Assembly (NCBI GenBank): GCA_041744795.1
Contig: JBGTKD010000130.1
Coordinates: 1 to 16,465 of the forward strand
DNA: 16,465 bases
Reading direction: 5' to 3'
Source: DATHWB01 sp041744795
GTDB taxonomy: Bacteria; Actinomycetota; Acidimicrobiia; Spongiisociales; ZC4RG35
A program made the translations under genes and the position numbers. Below, one piece after another: positions 14,244 through 16,465 of the stretch (the stretch's first letter is position 1; each line of letters starts with the position of its first letter). Under the pieces are notes generated by a model. That model did not search any database and was not told the origin of the DNA. It saw only the letters and a list, made by a program, of their open reading frames with translations.

Positions 14244-15105
14244 GATACGCCAGGTAGCGGCGGGGTTCAGTTACCTCGAATCGCCCCGATGGCGGGACGG
14301 TCGGGTCTGGCTGTCTGACTTCTACACCCATCAAGTAGTTGCCGTCGACCCTGACTCGGGTCGGGTCGAGACCGTATGTGAAGTCGAAGGCCAACCATCC
14401 GGCATCGGCTGGTTGCCTGACGACACGATGCTGGTCGTATCGATGCTCGACCGCCGGTTGCTACGTCTCGTCGACGGGACCCTGACTGAACACGCCGATC
14501 TGTCCGGCCACATTCCGTGGCCCGCCAACGACATGACGGTCGATGACGCCGGTCGCGCCTGGGTAGGCAACTTCGGATACGACGTGATGTCGAACTCGCC
14601 ACCCCAACCGACTCAGCTCCTGCGAGTGGACCCTGACGGGTCGATTGTTGTGGTGGCCGACGGACTGATGTTCCCGAACGGCACGGTGATCGACGAGACC
14701 ACCCTTGTGATCGCAGAAACGGTGGGTCGGAGGCTGACTGCATTCACAATCGGAGACGATGGTTCTTTGACCGATCGCCAAGTCTTGGCAGACTTCAATT
14801 CACCTTCCGTGCGAGAACGAACCGGCCGACCGGTGCTACCAGACGGCATCGCGCTCGATGCCGAAGGGTGTATCTGGGTGGCAGACAGCCTGTCAGGTCG
14901 CGTGCTCCGGGTAGCCGAGGGTGGAGTGGTGTCCGAAGAGATCGCAGTAGGCACAGGTACTTTCGCCTGCATGTTGGGCGGACAGAAGGGAACGACGTTG
15001 TTCATCTGCGCGGCCCCTTCATACATTGAACACGAACGGCGCAATACCCGTGAGGGCCGTCTTCTGGCGGTCGAAGTTGATGTCCCGAGAGCCGGACTGC
15101 CCTGA
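14233..15105 (+). CDS. SMP-30/gluconolactonase/LRE-like lactonase
   Basis: 290 residues, full length for the SMP-30 beta-propeller family, whose members hydrolyse sugar lactones or related esters using one divalent metal ion. The expected metal ligands are in place: Glu16 (LESPRW), Asn99 (WPANDM), Asn149 (FPNGTV) and Asp204 (LPDGIALD). No signal peptide is present, so it is cytoplasmic. The ATG at 14233 has no Shine-Dalgarno and sits 17 bases after the hairpin; the family N-terminus (sE-x-RWRDGRVWLSDF) supports a start near here. It is followed after 20 bases by fabF and may be transcribed with it. The substrate is unknown. Confidence 0.88.
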   Translation: MRSEIRQVAAGFSYLESPRWRDGRVWLSDFYTHQVVAVDPDSGRVETVCEVEGQPSGIGWLPDDTMLVVSMLDRRLLRLVDGTLTEHADLSGHIPWPANDMTVDDAGRAWVGNFGYDVMSNSPPQPTQLLRVDPDGSIVVVADGLMFPNGTVIDETTLVIAETVGRRLTAFTIGDDGSLTDRQVLADFNSPSVRERTGRPVLPDGIALDAEGCIWVADSLSGRVLRVAEGGVVSEEIAVGTGTFACMLGGQKGTTLFICAAPSYIEHERRNTREGRLLAVEVDVPRAGLP

Positions 15106-15125
15106 GACCGCCACATTGGGGCAGA

Positions 15126-16322
15126 ATGGTGTCTATGGAACGCAGACGAGTCGTGATCACGGGCCTCGGAGTCATCTCTGCCGCAGGAGTCGGCACCAAC
15201 GACTTCTGGAAGGGCCTCGGGTTCGCACCAGGAGCCGGCCCGCGAGAAGTGGCTGCCTGGGATCCCGAACCGTGGATCCCCAAACGGGAACACCGACGCA
15301 TGGACCGGTTCACCCAGTTCGCTCTCGTCGCAACGATGGAGGCACTGGCCCAGTCAGGCGGCCTTGACCACGTCGACCCCGACAGGGTGACCGTGGGGGT
15401 CGGTACGGGAATCGGAGGATTGCCTTCGCTCGAAGAGTTGATCACGGAGGCCTATTCGGAGGACCCACGGCCGTCGCCGATGCTGATTCCGATGATGATG
15501 TGCAACGCCGCTGCGGCCACGATTTCGATTCGATACGGGTACGGCGGTCAGGCAACCACGCCAGTTGTGGCGTGTGCCGCTGGTGGACAGGCGATCATGG
15601 ACACGCTCCGTCAGATTCAATGGGGCTACGCCGACGCCGGCATCGCAGGAGGCGCGGAAGGGGCAGTCCGCGAACCGACCATGGCCGGCTTCCGTTCTGC
15701 GAGAGCGCTCTCCCCTTCGATGATCGCCCGACCCTTCGACGCCAACCGCGACGGTTTCGTGCTCGGCGAAGGAGCAGGAATCCTTGTCCTCGAAGAGCGC
15801 GAGATGGCTCTGAAGCGAGGCGCACCGATCATCGCCGAGATCCTCGGCGCAGCCGCAACCGCAGATGCCCACCACATCACCGCACCCCACCCGGCCGGCC
15901 AAGGTGCCGAACGAGCGGTGCGGCTAGCCATGGCTGACGCTGGAATCGAGCCTGCCCAGGTCGGATACGTCAATGCCCACGGGACCGGTACAGATCTCAA
16001 CGACAAGACCGAAGGCGACGTGATCGCTCGGGTTTGGCCCGACTCACAGCCGGCGATCTCTTCCATCAAGGGAACGACCGGGCATGCCCTCGGTGCCTCT
16101 GGAGCGATCGAGGCGGTGGCCTGCGCTCTCGCCATCGAGAGAAGCGAACTGCCTCCCAACGTCGGGATGACCACGCTCGATCCGGAGATTCCGCTGCGTG
16201 ATGTAGTCGAGACGCATCGACGGTGGACACCGTCGGCCGTGGTGTCGAACTCCTTTGGTTTCGGCGGCCACAACACCGCCGTTGTACTGGCTCCTGAGGG
16301 CTTAGTCGGGACTGCCAACTAG
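15126..16322 (+). CDS. fabF: 3-oxoacyl-[acyl-carrier-protein] synthase II (FabF type)
   Basis: 398 residues, slightly shorter than typical FabF (about 410). It condenses malonyl-ACP with an acyl-ACP in fatty-acid elongation. The thiolase-fold catalytic triad is complete: Cys150 (VVACAAGGQ), His285 (NAHGTGT) and His320 (KGTTGHALGAS), plus the closing SNSFGFGGHN loop. The nucleophile motif reads ACAAG instead of the usual ACATG/ACASG. Start: the ATG at 15126 has GGGG 4 bases upstream; an in-frame ATG at 15135 is equally possible. No acyl-carrier protein or other fab genes are in view, so a specialised ketosynthase role is not excluded. Its stop codon shares one base with the riboswitch P1 stem. 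Confidence 0.92.
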   Translation: MVSMERRRVVITGLGVISAAGVGTNDFWKGLGFAPGAGPREVAAWDPEPWIPKREHRRMDRFTQFALVATMEALAQSGGLDHVDPDRVTVGVGTGIGGLPSLEELITEAYSEDPRPSPMLIPMMMCNAAAATISIRYGYGGQATTPVVACAAGGQAIMDTLRQIQWGYADAGIAGGAEGAVREPTMAGFRSARALSPSMIARPFDANRDGFVLGEGAGILVLEEREMALKRGAPIIAEILGAAATADAHHITAPHPAGQGAERAVRLAMADAGIEPAQVGYVNAHGTGTDLNDKTEGDVIARVWPDSQPAISSIKGTTGHALGASGAIEAVACALAIERSELPPNVGMTTLDPEIPLRDVVETHRRWTPSAVVSNSFGFGGHNTAVVLAPEGLVGTAN

Positions 16323-16420
16323 AGTCCCGGTCACGGGAGCTCGGTGTGACCGGGCTGAGAGGGAGCCTGCCCAGGCTCCGACCGTTGAACCTGATCCGGG
16401 TAATGCCGGCGCAGGGACTC
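16322..16420 (+). ncRNA. Thiamine pyrophosphate (TPP) riboswitch, THI element
   Basis: The conserved core is complete: CTGAGA (16355-16360), then ACCTGAT-CCGGGTAATGCCGGCG (16389-16411), inside a P1 stem GAGTCCC (16322-16328) / GGGACTC (16414-16420). A variable P3 arm pairs GGAGCC (16362-16367) with GGCTCC (16374-16379). TPP binding normally turns off thiamine synthesis or transport genes, in actinobacteria often by hiding the ribosome-binding site. The regulated gene lies beyond the window; thiC is the commonest partner, but this cannot be seen. Confidence 0.95.
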
Positions 16421-16431
16421 AGCTCATCCCC

Positions 16432-16465
16432 CCGTCCGCTCCCGACGACGCGACGGAGGAGACGG
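16432..16465 (+). promoter_or_regulatory. Putative riboswitch expression platform with SD sequestor
   Basis: GGAGG (16455-16459) is a strong Shine-Dalgarno candidate. CCGTC (16432-16436) can pair with GACGG (16461-16465) and CTCC (16439-16442) with GGAG (16455-16458), with a 2x2 internal loop, which would bury it. A competing stem CCGTC/GACGG (16452-16456) also exists. No T-run is seen, favouring translational over transcriptional control. Confidence 0.5.

Overview
The window is GC-rich, gene-dense DNA of actinobacterial type. Evidence for this is an actinobacterial LexA (SOS) box, start codons with no Shine-Dalgarno sequence just downstream of -10-like elements, a 13E12/DUF222 HNH gene, and S-layer-homology (SLH) repeats carrying paired cysteines. 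The cysteine-paired SLH repeats make me lean towards Acidimicrobiia, but no rRNA or tRNA is present to place it. I see no CRISPR array and no complete insertion sequence.

Region 1 (1-3478, + strand): the 3' part of a proline-racemase-superfamily enzyme with an unusual Ser/Thr pair at the two catalytic positions, followed by an 812-residue FAD/GcvT oxidoreductase of the dimethylglycine/sarcosine dehydrogenase type. Together they suggest catabolism of an N-methylated or hydroxylated proline-like compound.

Region 2 (3480-4873, +): an SOS-controlled HNH endonuclease of the 13E12 family. Its LexA box spans the start codon, and its extended -10 element predicts a leaderless mRNA.

Region 3 (4881-8025, - strand): from 8025 leftwards, a membrane histidine kinase, a 58-residue zinc-binding small protein, a second membrane histidine-kinase-like gene broken by three single-base frameshifts, and a small VOC-fold protein. 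No response regulator is present. Short palindromes and phased repeats lie in the control regions.

Region 4 (8088-10558, +): a divergent ProA-family dehydrogenase with an extra N-terminal domain, an unrecognised 47-residue protein with a good ribosome-binding site, and a complete sirtuin. The sirtuin converges, with a 5-base gap, on a secreted M23 endopeptidase (10564-11652, -) carrying three cysteine-paired SLH repeats.

Region 5 (11761-16322, +): a large acyl-CoA dehydrogenase transcribed divergently from the peptidase, an SLH-only gene lacking a signal peptide, a very stable hairpin, an SMP-30/gluconolactonase-like enzyme and a FabF-type ketoacyl synthase. The window ends in a thiamine-pyrophosphate riboswitch whose P1 stem begins at the last base of the fabF stop codon. 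A strong SD-like sequence lies at the window edge, so the regulated thiamine gene starts just outside.
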